DNA from: Comamonadaceae bacterium
GTDB lineage: Bacteria > Pseudomonadota > Gammaproteobacteria > Burkholderiales > Burkholderiaceae_C
Assembly (NCBI GenBank): GCA_947451385.1
Contig: CANFYZ010000029.1
Coordinates: 1 to 41,519, forward strand
Reading direction: 5' to 3'
DNA length: 41,519 nucleotides
The translations under genes and the position numbers were made by a program. The notes beneath the pieces were generated by a model. That model had not been told where the DNA came from. It did not search any database and worked only from the letters and a program-made list of their open reading frames with translations. This document shows, piece after piece, positions 14,805 through 22,805 of the stretch (position 1 is its first letter; each line of letters begins with the position of its first letter).

Positions 14805-15713
14805 ATGTTCAGTGCTGCCATGGGCTTTGTCGGCAAACCAACCGAAGTCACACCCTCGGTTGCAGCCAATTACGCGCAGGTTCTGCATCAAGCCACCCAC
14901 GAACCCCCGGAAGAAGCGCCGGAGGAGGGCGGTGAAAGGCATTTTCGCGCCATCTTCATTTCCGACATTCACCTGGGTACACCGGGTTGCCAAGCTGAAG
15001 CCTTGCTGGAGTTCTTGCGCACCCACAGCAGTGACACCCTGTATTTGGTCGGCGACATCATTGACGGTTGGCAGTTGCGCCGGCGTTGGTATTGGCCCCA
15101 AGCGCACAACGACGTGGTGCAAAAACTGCTGCGCCGTGCCCGCAAGGGTTGCCGGGTGGTGTTTGTGCCGGGTAACCATGATGAATTTGCACGCGGTTTC
15201 ATTGGCCATTCCTTTGGTGGCATTGAAGTCGTTAAAGAAACCGTGCACACCACGGCCAAGGGGCTGAAGTTATGGGTCATACATGGTGACCATTTTGATG
15301 GCGTCATCCAGTTGGCCAAATGGCTGGCCTACTTGGGCGACAATTTGTACGAATTGACGCTCAAGCTGAACCGCTACCTGAACCATCTGCGTGCCAAATT
15401 TGGATTGCCTTATTGGTCTTTGTCGGCCTACTTGAAGCTGAAAGTCAAAAAGGCGGTCAATTTCATCAGCGATTTTGAAATCGCCGTGGCCTCACAAGCG
15501 GCCAAACATGGCTTTCAAGGGGTGGTGTGCGGCCATATTCACCATGCCGAAATTCGCGAAATCAACGGCATTTTGTATTGCAACGACGGCGATTGGGTCG
15601 AGAGCTTGACCGCCATGGTGGAGCACATGGACGGCCGACTGGAAATTCTCAGTTTCGATGAAGTCAACCAAATGCGGCTCAGCAGCCACAAAGAAGCTGC
15701 GCTGGTTTCTTGA
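14805..15713 (+). CDS. PlcP-like calcineurin-type metallophosphoesterase (often annotated UDP-2,3-diacylglucosamine diphosphatase)
   Basis: This is a two-metal phosphoesterase with all five motif blocks: SDIHLG (about residues 50-55), VGDIIDGW, PGNHDEF, VIHGDHFD and CGHIHHAE. The 302-residue product resembles the rhizobial PlcP family (RRRWYWPQAHNDVVQKLL, YWSLSAYLKLKVKKAVNFIS, NDGDWVESLTAMVEH). PlcP proteins are phospholipases C that break down membrane phospholipids under phosphate starvation. Many databases call the same family LpxH-like, so lipid A synthesis is the alternative; LpxH itself is shorter (about 240 residues). ATG 14805 with GGAG 7 bases upstream is preferred over the TTG at 14799. 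It lies 2 bases after olsB and shares its Pho-type promoter. Confidence 0.8.
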   Translation: MFSAAMGFVGKPTEVTPSVAANYAQVLHQATHEPPEEAPEEGGERHFRAIFISDIHLGTPGCQAEALLEFLRTHSSDTLYLVGDIIDGWQLRRRWYWPQAHNDVVQKLLRRARKGCRVVFVPGNHDEFARGFIGHSFGGIEVVKETVHTTAKGLKLWVIHGDHFDGVIQLAKWLAYLGDNLYELTLKLNRYLNHLRAKFGLPYWSLSAYLKLKVKKAVNFISDFEIAVASQAAKHGFQGVVCGHIHHAEIREINGILYCNDGDWVESLTAMVEHMDGRLEILSFDEVNQMRLSSHKEAALVS

Positions 15714-15747
15714 TCTAAATCACTCAGCGGCATTTCGTTTCATGGAT

Positions 15748-15765
15748 CTGTCATATATTTGACAT
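15748..15765 (+). promoter_or_regulatory. PhoB box upstream of ppk1
   Basis: CTGTCAT, four bases ATAT, then TTGACAT: the first half-site is a perfect consensus match and the second differs at two positions. It ends 66 bases before the preferred ppk1 ATG (15832). An in-frame ATG at 15769 lies only 3 bases after the box, upstream of any transcript start this box could drive, so the box decides for the later start. Confidence 0.8.
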
Positions 15766-15831
15766 CAAATGAGGGGTGCACTTGGTGCCCAATCACGGGT
15801 TCCCAGTTATCCATCGTTTGCACCCAGGTCC

Positions 15832-17937
15832 ATGCCACCCGTCAAAAAAACAATTGATGCCAAAGAGTTGAAAACAGCCGATGCCGTCACGGGCTTGCTC
15901 GACCGTGATGCCAGCATTCTGGATTTCAATGCGCGCGTGCTCGATTGGGCCAAACGCGCCGACGTTCCCCTGCTCGAGAGGCTGCGCTATTTGTGCATTG
16001 TGTCGTCCAACCTGGACGAGTTTTTTGAAGTGCGAGCCATGCTGCATTTGGCCGCCCATGCACACAACGACCACAAAGGCCTCTACACCAGCGCCAGCTT
16101 CAAAGCCAATTACCAAAAAGCGGCGCAATTGGTGGCGGAGCAATACACCCTTTATAACGAAGCCTTGCTGCCCGCCTTAGAGGCCAAATCCATTCGCATG
16201 TTGTCGCATGGTGAGCGCAACGCGGCCCAAAGAAAATGGGTCCAAGACTATTTTGTGCGTGAGGTGAAGCCCTTGCTGGTGCCGGTCGGACTCGACCCAT
16301 CGCACCCCTTCCCGCAAGTGGCCAACAAATCATTGAACTTCATTGTGCAGCTTGGCGGAAAAGATGCGTTCGGTCGGCACAACGACATCGCGATTGTCAA
16401 AGTGCCGCGGGTCTTGCCGCGCCTGATTCGCATGCCCAGCAAAGTGGCCGGTCAAGCGCAATGCTTTGTGCTGCTGTCGAGTGTGATTCGGTCGCATTTG
16501 TCGGAATTGTTTGTTGGCCGCGAAGTGGTGCATTTTTCGCAGTTCCGCGTGACGCGTCATTCCGACTTGGCGGTAGACGAAGAAGACGTTGAAAACTTGC
16601 GCACCGCCCTGCGTCATGGGCTGCAGCATCGCCATTACGGTGAAGCGGTGCGGCTCGAAGTCTCTGAAAGCTGCGCTGTCCATCTGTCGGACTTTTTGCT
16701 CAAGCAGTTCAAGTTGCCTGCGGCGGCGCTGTTTCGGGTGGCTGGCCCAGTCAACCTGGTGCGGCTGAATCAGTTGATTGATTTGGTCGATCAACCGGCC
16801 TTGTTGTTCCCTGCTTACCAAGCCAGTTACCCGGGCCAGTTACAGCGCGGCACCTCGGTTTTTGCCAGGCTGCAGCAGGGCGATGTGATGATCCACCAAC
16901 CCTATGAAAGCTTTGACGGGGTGTTGGACTTTCTGCGTGAAGCGGTCTACGACCCGCAGGTGCTGGCCATCAAGCAAACCATTTACCGCATTGGCAGCGA
17001 CACCGTGATGCTGGATTTGTTGCGTGAAGCGGTTCGGCGCGGCAAAGAGGTGACTGCGGTGGTCGAGCTCAAAGCCCGCTTTGACGAAGAGGCCAACATC
17101 AACGTGGCCGAACAACTGGAGTCGGTCGGCGCGCAAGTGGTGTATGGCGTGGTGGGCCTGAAGACACACGCCAAAATGTTGTTGGTGACGCGCCGTGAAG
17201 GCAAGTTGTTGAAACGCTATGGTCACCTCTCGACGGGCAATTACAACCCGCGCACCACGCGGCTGTACACCGATATCAGCTACTTGACCCGCAGCGCCCG
17301 CTTGACCGCCGACATGGACCATTTGTTCATGCACCTGGCCAGCCAAAGCCGTTTGAACCGCATGAACAAGCTGTGGGTTGCGCCGTTTCACCTGCATCGC
17401 AAAATCATCGCCCAATTAGACGCTGTAGGCGCAGCGGCGGCCCAAGGCCAGCCCACCAAAGTCGTGGTCAAAATGAACGCACTGACCGACTTGGAATTGA
17501 TTGCGGCGCTGATTCGCGCGGGTCAACATGGTGCGCAAATTGACTTGATCGTGCGTGGTGCATGCATGCTGCCGGCCGAAGTGCCTGGGTACACCGAGAA
17601 CATCCGGGTGCGCTCCGTGGTCGGCCGCTTTTTGGAGCACACCCGGGTCTTTTATTTTGTCATTGATGAGCAGGAGAGCCTGTATTTGTCCAGCGCCGAT
17701 TGGATGAACCGCAACATGATTCGGCGCATTGAGTTGGCTTGGCCGGTCGACGATCCGGTGCTGCGCCAGCGCGTGGTGGATGAATGCCTGAACCTGTATC
17801 TGCAAGATGGTCGTGACGCCTGGTGTTTGGGCCCCCAGGGACATTACACCAAGCTAGACAAAAAGGGCCGTTATGTGCGCAGTGCGCAAGCTATCTTAAT
17901 GAGCCGTTACGCAGCGGGGACAACGCAGAAAAAATAG
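15832..17937 (+). CDS. ppk1: Polyphosphate kinase 1
   Basis: PPK1 polymerises the gamma-phosphate of ATP into long-chain polyphosphate, reversibly, at the inner membrane. From ATG 15832 (MPPVKKTIDAK) the protein has 701 residues, the family's usual size. The N and H domains contain LLERLRYLCIVSSNLDEFFE. The PLD-like catalytic histidines are H446 (LKTHAKMLLV), which carries the phosphate, and H603 (FLEHTRVFYF). The motif YGHLSTGNYNPRTTRLYTD follows H446. An upstream in-frame ATG (15769) would lie inside the promoter. sixA follows after 20 bases in the same direction. Together with ppk2 and ppx this gives the cell synthesis, use and breakdown of polyP in one locus. Confidence 0.95.
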   Translation: MPPVKKTIDAKELKTADAVTGLLDRDASILDFNARVLDWAKRADVPLLERLRYLCIVSSNLDEFFEVRAMLHLAAHAHNDHKGLYTSASFKANYQKAAQLVAEQYTLYNEALLPALEAKSIRMLSHGERNAAQRKWVQDYFVREVKPLLVPVGLDPSHPFPQVANKSLNFIVQLGGKDAFGRHNDIAIVKVPRVLPRLIRMPSKVAGQAQCFVLLSSVIRSHLSELFVGREVVHFSQFRVTRHSDLAVDEEDVENLRTALRHGLQHRHYGEAVRLEVSESCAVHLSDFLLKQFKLPAAALFRVAGPVNLVRLNQLIDLVDQPALLFPAYQASYPGQLQRGTSVFARLQQGDVMIHQPYESFDGVLDFLREAVYDPQVLAIKQTIYRIGSDTVMLDLLREAVRRGKEVTAVVELKARFDEEANINVAEQLESVGAQVVYGVVGLKTHAKMLLVTRREGKLLKRYGHLSTGNYNPRTTRLYTDISYLTRSARLTADMDHLFMHLASQSRLNRMNKLWVAPFHLHRKIIAQLDAVGAAAAQGQPTKVVVKMNALTDLELIAALIRAGQHGAQIDLIVRGACMLPAEVPGYTENIRVRSVVGRFLEHTRVFYFVIDEQESLYLSSADWMNRNMIRRIELAWPVDDPVLRQRVVDECLNLYLQDGRDAWCLGPQGHYTKLDKKGRYVRSAQAILMSRYAAGTTQKK

Positions 17938-17957
17938 GTGCAACCCAGGAGTCTGAG

Positions 17958-18419
17958 ATGGATCTGATTTTTTGGAGACATGCCGAAGCCTTTGAACCGA
18001 TCGAGGGCCAAGACGACTTGACGCGCGTGCTCACACCCAAAGGAGAAAAGCAAGCCAAACGCATGGCCGCTTGGTTAGATCGACAGTTGCCTGTGGGGGT
18101 TCGGGTGTTGGTGAGTCCAGCCGTCAGGACCGAGCAAACGGTGATGGCGCTGAACCGCAAATACAAATTACGAGATGAACTGTTGCCCGACTCTGAAACC
18201 GACCAGGTGCTGTTGGCGGCAGGTTGGCCAGACGCCAAAATGCCGGTACTGATTGTGGGGCATCAGCCCACATTGGGCCGCATCATCGCGGCCTTGTTGG
18301 GTTTGTCGGAGCAAGAGTGCGCGGTGCGCAAAGGCTCAGTTTGGTGGTTGCGCAGTCGCTTGCGTGATGGCGTACAACAAACCGTGATCGTGACAGTTCA
18401 AAACCCCGATTTGTTGTAA
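17958..18419 (+). CDS. sixA: SixA-type phosphohistidine phosphatase
   Basis: SixA removes phosphate from phosphohistidine, classically in HPt domains and the nitrogen phosphotransfer system. The 153-residue single-domain histidine phosphatase starts MDLIFWRHAEA, with the RHA form of the RHG motif giving the catalytic His8. The second catalytic region is VLIVGHQPTLGRIIAALLG (about residues 95-113), with the conserved GH. AGGAG lies 6 bases before ATG 17958. It is 20 bases downstream of ppk1 and is probably co-transcribed with it. This ppk1-sixA neighbourhood recurs in betaproteobacteria to my knowledge, but the physiological substrate is not shown by the sequence. Confidence 0.88.
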   Translation: MDLIFWRHAEAFEPIEGQDDLTRVLTPKGEKQAKRMAAWLDRQLPVGVRVLVSPAVRTEQTVMALNRKYKLRDELLPDSETDQVLLAAGWPDAKMPVLIVGHQPTLGRIIAALLGLSEQECAVRKGSVWWLRSRLRDGVQQTVIVTVQNPDLL

Positions 18420-18448
18420 GCCTGAGGCGGGTGAAGTTGACGCGCCGA

Positions 18449-18946
18449 TCAGCTCTGGCTGGGGCGGCCGGTTTTGAGGGTCGGCACCTTGGCCAAAATG
18501 GCCGTGAAGTCCTTGTCGCTCATGGCGCTCAAAGCCATGATGCCGGCGCGCAGCAATTCGCTCTTTTTGGTGCTGCGCTTTAACCCGGTCGAGCGCATTT
18601 TCAGCGTTTCAATGGCCTGGTATTCGTCTTTGGGCATGGTGAAGCTGTCACGAACCAGCTTGGGTTTTTTGGGCGCTTTGACTTTGGTGGGCTCAGCAAT
18701 TTTCGTTGCCTTCACCGCTTTGACAGCGGTTTGTGCGCTTGTTTTGGCGGCGACCTTGGCTGCAGGGCGGGTGGCGGTTTTGCGCACGACAGGCTTTTTT
18801 GCTGCTGCTTTTGCGGCCTTGGCCACTTTGCGAGCCGGCGACTTGGCTCCCGTCTTTGGTGCGGCGACTTTTCGCGTGGACTTGGCGGCAGGCTTTGCCG
18901 AGCTGGCCACTGTTGCCGCAGCTTGGACTGTGGAGGATTGAATCAT
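18449..18946 (-). CDS. Histone H1-like Ala/Lys-rich protein with conserved C-terminal domain
   Basis: The 165-residue protein has two parts. Residues 1 to about 95 are a low-complexity Ala/Lys/Pro tail of the bacterial histone H1/AlgP type. Residues about 96-165 form a non-repetitive domain (RDSFTMPKDEYQAIETLKMR, then LKRSTKKSELLRAGIMALSA). Its helix pattern and SELLRAG segment recall ribbon-helix-helix or other small DNA-binding domains. A nucleoid or DNA-binding role is inferred; I know no assigned function. AAGGAG lies 5 bases before ATG 18946. The promoter region contains three GTTTAT-type half-sites. It sits between sixA (convergent) and ppx (same strand, upstream) inside the polyP module. 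Confidence 0.75.
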   Translation of the reverse strand: MIQSSTVQAAATVASSAKPAAKSTRKVAAPKTGAKSPARKVAKAAKAAAKKPVVRKTATRPAAKVAAKTSAQTAVKAVKATKIAEPTKVKAPKKPKLVRDSFTMPKDEYQAIETLKMRSTGLKRSTKKSELLRAGIMALSAMSDKDFTAILAKVPTLKTGRPSQS

Positions 18947-18966
18947 GTGGGCTCCTTGTTAAACGA

Positions 18967-18990
18967 GATAAACAGTTTATACCGTTTATA
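18967..18990 (-). promoter_or_regulatory. GTTTATA repeats in the promoter of the histone-like gene
   Basis: GTTTATA occurs at 18975-18981 and 18984-18990 (9-bp period), and its inverted form GATAAAC at 18967-18973. Read on the minus strand these give TATAAAC boxes resembling -10 elements about 20 to 45 bases before the start codon. They may be the promoter, an autoregulatory operator, or both. Confidence 0.4.
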
Positions 18991-19018
18991 ACTCCTTTGC
19001 AAGGATTTTTACCTGCGC

Positions 19019-20518
19019 TTACAAACTGTTGAAGTTGACCGTCCAAGGTGTTTTTTGCCAGGCCACACATTCTTCGCGCAGTAAGTGGGCTGATTGCGGC
19101 CACAGCGCCGCCCAACCTTTGCGTGTACTGATATTGAAACCCTGCGCTGGTTGGTCGTGTTGTGACAAGTCAAAGCCCTTGAGGTCAGGGTCGCGCCGGG
19201 CATGGCACAAAATCACGGCCAAGCGCAAGGCAAACAGCTGGTGTACGAAGCCGGGTGCCAACAAATTGTCCTCCAGCTTTCGCAGTTTGCCGCGATGGCC
19301 CAACACCAGCTGACTTAAGCGGTGCAGTTCTGGCAGCGAAAAACCAGGTAAGTCGGCATGGTCCAAAATATAGGCGCCGTGTTTGTGGTGGTCTGAATGG
19401 GAGATGTGCGCGCCCACCTCATGCAAGCGGCTTGCCCAAATCAGCTTGCGTTGCAACCGCAACAATTCGTCTGGGGTGTGCGTGGGCGGCAGTATTTTCT
19501 TGAACAACAGGGCCGCGGTTTCACTCACGCGTTGCGCTTGTTGGGCATCGATGCTGAAACGCTTGGACAGCCATTCCACCATCGATTCGCGAATATCTGA
19601 ACTTTCATCACGCGCGAGCAAGTCGTACAAAGCACCTTGGCGCAGAGCGCCTTGGGCTGCGTGCAATTCATCAATTTCGAGGAGCTCAAACAATGACATC
19701 AAAATGGCCAAACCGCCGCCAATCACTGGGCGTCGGTCCTCTCGGATGCCTTCGAGTTTGAGTTGATCCGAACGCCCCGCCTTGATGAGTTTCTCTTTGA
19801 GCCATTTCAGCCCTTCGAGATTGATGACGCCCGCAGGCCAGCCGGCGGCTTCCAAAACATCCATCACGGCACCGATGGTGCCCGATGAACCATAGGCGAT
19901 GTCCCAGTCTTTACGCCGATACACCGTCAACACCTCGTCCAAGATCGCTTTGGCGGCGACCTCGGCCATGTCAAAGGCCATGGGGGTGAACAAACCGTCA
20001 GGGAAATACTTCATGGACCAGGCCACACTGCCCACCCGGTAAGACTCCAGCGTGGTCGGCTTGAAGCCTTGTCCCAAAATCATTTCGGTTGAGCGCCCGC
20101 CGATATCGACCACCAGTCGGCGTTCATCGGATTGGGGCAGCAGATGGGCGACGCCCGAGTAAATCAAACGCGCTTCTTCGCGTCCGGGAATGATCTCGAT
20201 GGGGAAGCCCAATATGGTTTGGGCTTTTTCAAGGAACACGTCTCGGTTACGGGCTTCGCGCAGGGTTTGGGTCGCCACGGCGCGCACCTGGGCGGGCTCA
20301 AAGCTTGAAATGCGTTCGGCAAACCGGGCCAGGCAATCCCAACCTCTTTGCATCGCCGCTTGGGAAAGATTGCGCTCGCTGTCCAGTCCGTTGCCTTGTC
20401 GGACAGTTTCTTTCAGGTACTCCACCCGACGAATCTGTCCGTGATCTAAGTGGCCTATTTCAAGTCGAAAGCTGTTGGAGCCCAAGTCCACTGCAGCTAA
20501 AAGTAGTCCGTTTTTCAT
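19019..20518 (-). CDS. ppx: Exopolyphosphatase (Ppx/GppA family)
   Basis: Ppx removes terminal phosphates from polyphosphate; family members also hydrolyse pppGpp. The 499-residue protein has the actin-like ATPase fold: phosphate-1 loop AAVDLGSNSFRLEIG (residues 8-22), phosphate-2 region VVDIGGRSTEMILGQG, catalytic glutamate region REARNRDVFLEKAQ, and the adenosine-type motif GGGLAILMSLFELLEID. The C-terminal half contains an HD-like helical domain (LHEVGAHISHSDHHKHGAYI). A PhoB-like array stands about 50 bases upstream on this strand. It is transcribed divergently from pstS. Producing both polyP synthases and a hydrolase under phosphate control suggests turnover rather than simple storage. 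Confidence 0.93.
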   Translation of the reverse strand: MKNGLLLAAVDLGSNSFRLEIGHLDHGQIRRVEYLKETVRQGNGLDSERNLSQAAMQRGWDCLARFAERISSFEPAQVRAVATQTLREARNRDVFLEKAQTILGFPIEIIPGREEARLIYSGVAHLLPQSDERRLVVDIGGRSTEMILGQGFKPTTLESYRVGSVAWSMKYFPDGLFTPMAFDMAEVAAKAILDEVLTVYRRKDWDIAYGSSGTIGAVMDVLEAAGWPAGVINLEGLKWLKEKLIKAGRSDQLKLEGIREDRRPVIGGGLAILMSLFELLEIDELHAAQGALRQGALYDLLARDESSDIRESMVEWLSKRFSIDAQQAQRVSETAALLFKKILPPTHTPDELLRLQRKLIWASRLHEVGAHISHSDHHKHGAYILDHADLPGFSLPELHRLSQLVLGHRGKLRKLEDNLLAPGFVHQLFALRLAVILCHARRDPDLKGFDLSQHDQPAQGFNISTRKGWAALWPQSAHLLREECVAWQKTPWTVNFNSL

Positions 20519-20567
20519 GAAAAAAATACAAGCCCAGGTGATGGTGTCAATGACCGACGATCATTTT

Positions 20568-20596
20568 GTGACCTTTTAATGTCAATTTAATGACGA
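20568..20596 (-). promoter_or_regulatory. Tandem PhoB-box array for ppx
   Basis: On the minus strand TCGTCAT (20596-20590), TTGACAT (20585-20579) and AGGTCAC (20574-20568) repeat with the 11-bp period, with both spacers TAAA. The array ends about 50 bases before the ppx ATG at 20518. Confidence 0.7.
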
Positions 20597-20643
20597 ATTG
20601 CAAAAATAGCCGTCACATGGCCATCGAATGAACTTTCTTTTTT

Positions 20644-20677
20644 TTGACATCTCATTGTCACAATCGGTGGATAAAGT
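20644..20677 (+). promoter_or_regulatory. pstS promoter: PhoB box plus -10
   Basis: TTGACAT (20644-20650), CTCA, TTGTCAC (20655-20661) form a PhoB box. Exactly 10 bases later comes TAAAGT (20672-20677) as a -10 element, the same geometry as the E. coli phoA promoter. Transcription is predicted to start near 20684, which is 53 bases before the pstS ATG. Confidence 0.8.
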
Positions 20678-20685
20678 CGTTGGCA

Positions 20686-20707
20686 TGTTCAAAACATGCT
20701 TTGAACA
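20686..20707 (+). other. Perfect inverted repeat at the predicted 5' end of the pstS mRNA
   Basis: TGTTCAAA and TTTGAACA are exact reverse complements around ACATGC. Because the -10 predicts a start at about 20684, the hairpin would sit at the extreme 5' end of the mRNA, where such structures protect transcripts from decay. It could instead be an operator. Confidence 0.5.
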
Positions 20708-20736
20708 GTGTCCCTCACCCTTTTTCAAGGAATTCT

Positions 20737-21759
20737 ATGTTGAAGATCAAATCCTGGGTCGCTGCATTGGGCCTGTCGGTCGTTGCCGCTACATCATTCG
20801 CTTCGGAAATCACTGGGGCCGGTGCCACCTTCCCTTACCCCATCTACGCCAAATGGGCCGAGGCCTATAAAGCCAAATCCGGCGTGAACATGAATTACCA
20901 GTCCATCGGTTCTTCCGGTGGCATCAAGCAAATCAAGGCCAAAACAGTGGACTTTGGTGCCACAGACAACCCTGTGAGCTTTGAAGACCTGGAAAAAGAC
21001 GGCATGGTGCAGTTTCCCGCCGTGATTGGCGGCATTGTGGCCGTGGTCAACGTGGAGGGTCTCAAGCCCGGCCAATTGAAGCTGACGGGTGAATTGCTGG
21101 CCGAGTTGTTCTCCGGTGGCATCGCCAACTGGAACGACAAGCGCATTGCCGACCTGAACCCCGGTGTCAAATTGCCTGACGCGCCTGTGACCGTGGTGCA
21201 CCGTGCAGACGGTTCCGGCACCACCGCCGTGTTCACCGACTACCTGGCCAAAGTCAACGCCAACTGGAAGCAAACCGTGGGCGCGGGCGCTGCCGTGAAA
21301 TGGCCTGCCGCATCGTCCGTGGGTGGCAAGGGCAACGAAGGCGTTTCGGCCAACGTGTCGCGCGTGAAGAACTCGATCGGCTATGTGGAATACGCCTATG
21401 CCAAGAAAAACAACATGACCCACATCAGCCTGCGCAACGCAGCCGGTCAGTACGTACAGCCCGATGACGAGACCTTTGCCGCCGCCTCTGCCGGTACCGA
21501 CTGGTCGAAGATCCCTGGCATGGGGACATTCCTGACCAACGCCGCAGGTGCCAAGTCTTGGCCCATTGCTGCAGCTTCTTTCATCGTGGTTTACAAAGAC
21601 CCCGCCAACAAAGCGAACGCCGCCGAAGTGTTGAAGTTCTTTGACTTCGCTTTCAAAGAGGGCAAAAAAATGGCGACCGATTTGGAATACGTGCCCATGC
21701 CTGACGCCACCACCGATTTCATTCGCAAGAGCGTTTGGAACAAGGTCAACGTCAAGTAA
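20737..21759 (+). CDS. pstS: Phosphate ABC transporter substrate-binding protein PstS
   Basis: PstS is the high-affinity periplasmic phosphate receptor. The 340-residue precursor has a signal peptide (MLKIKSWVAALGLSVVAATS, cleaved after SFA). The mature N-terminus EITGAGATFPYPIYAKWAEA matches E. coli PstS. Phosphate-binding segments are visible: GATFP, SIGSSGGIKQIKAKTVDFGA (with the D of FGATD), and the RADGSGTTAVFTDYL loop. AAGGA lies 6 bases before ATG 20737; the longer frame to 20644 starts within the Pho box. It leads the pstSCAB-phoUBR operon, and a strong hairpin just after the stop probably raises PstS above the permease genes. Confidence 0.97.
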   Translation: MLKIKSWVAALGLSVVAATSFASEITGAGATFPYPIYAKWAEAYKAKSGVNMNYQSIGSSGGIKQIKAKTVDFGATDNPVSFEDLEKDGMVQFPAVIGGIVAVVNVEGLKPGQLKLTGELLAELFSGGIANWNDKRIADLNPGVKLPDAPVTVVHRADGSGTTAVFTDYLAKVNANWKQTVGAGAAVKWPAASSVGGKGNEGVSANVSRVKNSIGYVEYAYAKKNNMTHISLRNAAGQYVQPDDETFAAASAGTDWSKIPGMGTFLTNAAGAKSWPIAAASFIVVYKDPANKANAAEVLKFFDFAFKEGKKMATDLEYVPMPDATTDFIRKSVWNKVNVK

Positions 21760-21776
21760 TTGCCATCACCAAAGAC

Positions 21777-21796
21777 CCCCAGGCCAAGGCCTGGGG
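21777..21796 (+). terminator. GC-rich hairpin between pstS and pstC
   Basis: CCCCAGGCC and GGCCTGGGG are perfect complements with 2 bases between (8 bp with a 4-base loop in practice), starting 17 bases after the pstS stop. Only CCTTTG follows, so it is a weak terminator or an mRNA 3'-end stabiliser. Either would lift PstS yield over PstC and PstA. Confidence 0.6.
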
Positions 21797-21818
21797 CCTT
21801 TGACTCTTCAGGATCTCT

Positions 21819-22805
21819 ATGGCCATGCTTGATCAGACCGACTCCTTGGCGCAGCACCGCCAAAATGTGATACGCATACAGCGTATCCAAGACTTTGCTT
21901 TCGAAAAAGTCTCGATGACCTTTGCCATGACCACCTTGGTCGTGTTGCTCGGGATCATTGCCTCCTTGGTCATCAGTGCGTGGCCGGCCTTGGCCGAATT
22001 CGGCTTTCCGTTTTTTTACACCATCGAATGGGACATCATCAATTCCCAATTCGGCGGCTTGATTGCTATTTTTGGCACCGTGATCACCGCGTCGATTGCG
22101 ATCGTGATTGCAGTGCCTCTGAGTTTTGGTATTGCGGTTTTTCTGACCGAAACCTGCCCCATGCCGCTTCGCCGCCCTTTGGGCACCGCGATTGAATTGT
22201 TGGCCGCCGTGCCGTCCATCATTTACGGCATGTTCGGCCTGTTTGTATTTGCGCCGCTGTTTGCCGAATACATTCAGCCTGCGATTGCCGCCACCTTGGG
22301 CCAAATTCCGGGTCTGGGCTTTTTGTTCACTGGTGCCTTCAACGGCATTGGTATTTTGGCCGCCGGTTTGATTTTGGCCATGATGATCCTGCCTTTCATC
22401 GCTTCGGTCATGCGTGATGTGTTCGAGATCGTCCCTGCCATCCTCAAAGAATCTGCTTATGGCCTGGGTTGCACCACCTGGGAGGTGGTGACCAACATCG
22501 TGCTGCCCTACACCAAGACCGGTGTCGTCGGCGGTGTGATGCTGGGCTTGGGCCGCGCTTTGGGCGAGACCATGGCCGTGACCTTTGTGATCGGTAATGC
22601 CCACAAACTCTCGCCCTCTTTGTTCTCGCCCGGTAACTCGATCGCCTCGACACTGGCCAACGAATTTGGCGAGGCCGAACCCGGTCTGCATTACTCCTCG
22701 CTGTTTGCTTTGGGTCTGGCCTTGTTCATCATCACCTTGATCGTGTTGTCGTTGGCCAAGTGGATGCTGCTGCGCGCAGAAGCCAAGAAAGGCATGAAAT
22801 CATGA
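21819..22805 (+). CDS. pstC: Phosphate ABC transporter permease PstC
   Basis: PstC and PstA form the membrane channel of the high-affinity phosphate importer. The 328-residue protein has about six hydrophobic segments. Family signatures are [35 protein letters not shown], and the EAA loop that docks with Pst[21 protein letters not shown], followed by [17 protein letters not shown] second ATG lies two codons in (MAML) and is an alternative start. pstA begins inside its stop codon (ATGA). Confidence 0.95.
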   Translation: MAMLDQTDSLAQHRQNVIRIQRIQDFAFEKVSMTFAMTTLVVLLGIIASLVISAWPALAEFGFPFFYTIEWDIINSQFGGLIAIFGTVITASIAIVIAVPLSFGIAVFLTETCPMPLRRPLGTAIELLAAVPSIIYGMFGLFVFAPLFAEYIQPAIAATLGQIPGLGFLFTGAFNGIGILAAGLILAMMILPFIASVMRDVFEIVPAILKESAYGLGCTTWEVVTNIVLPYTKTGVVGGVMLGLGRALGETMAVTFVIGNAHKLSPSLFSPGNSIASTLANEFGEAEPGLHYSSLFALGLALFIITLIVLSLAKWMLLRAEAKKGMKS

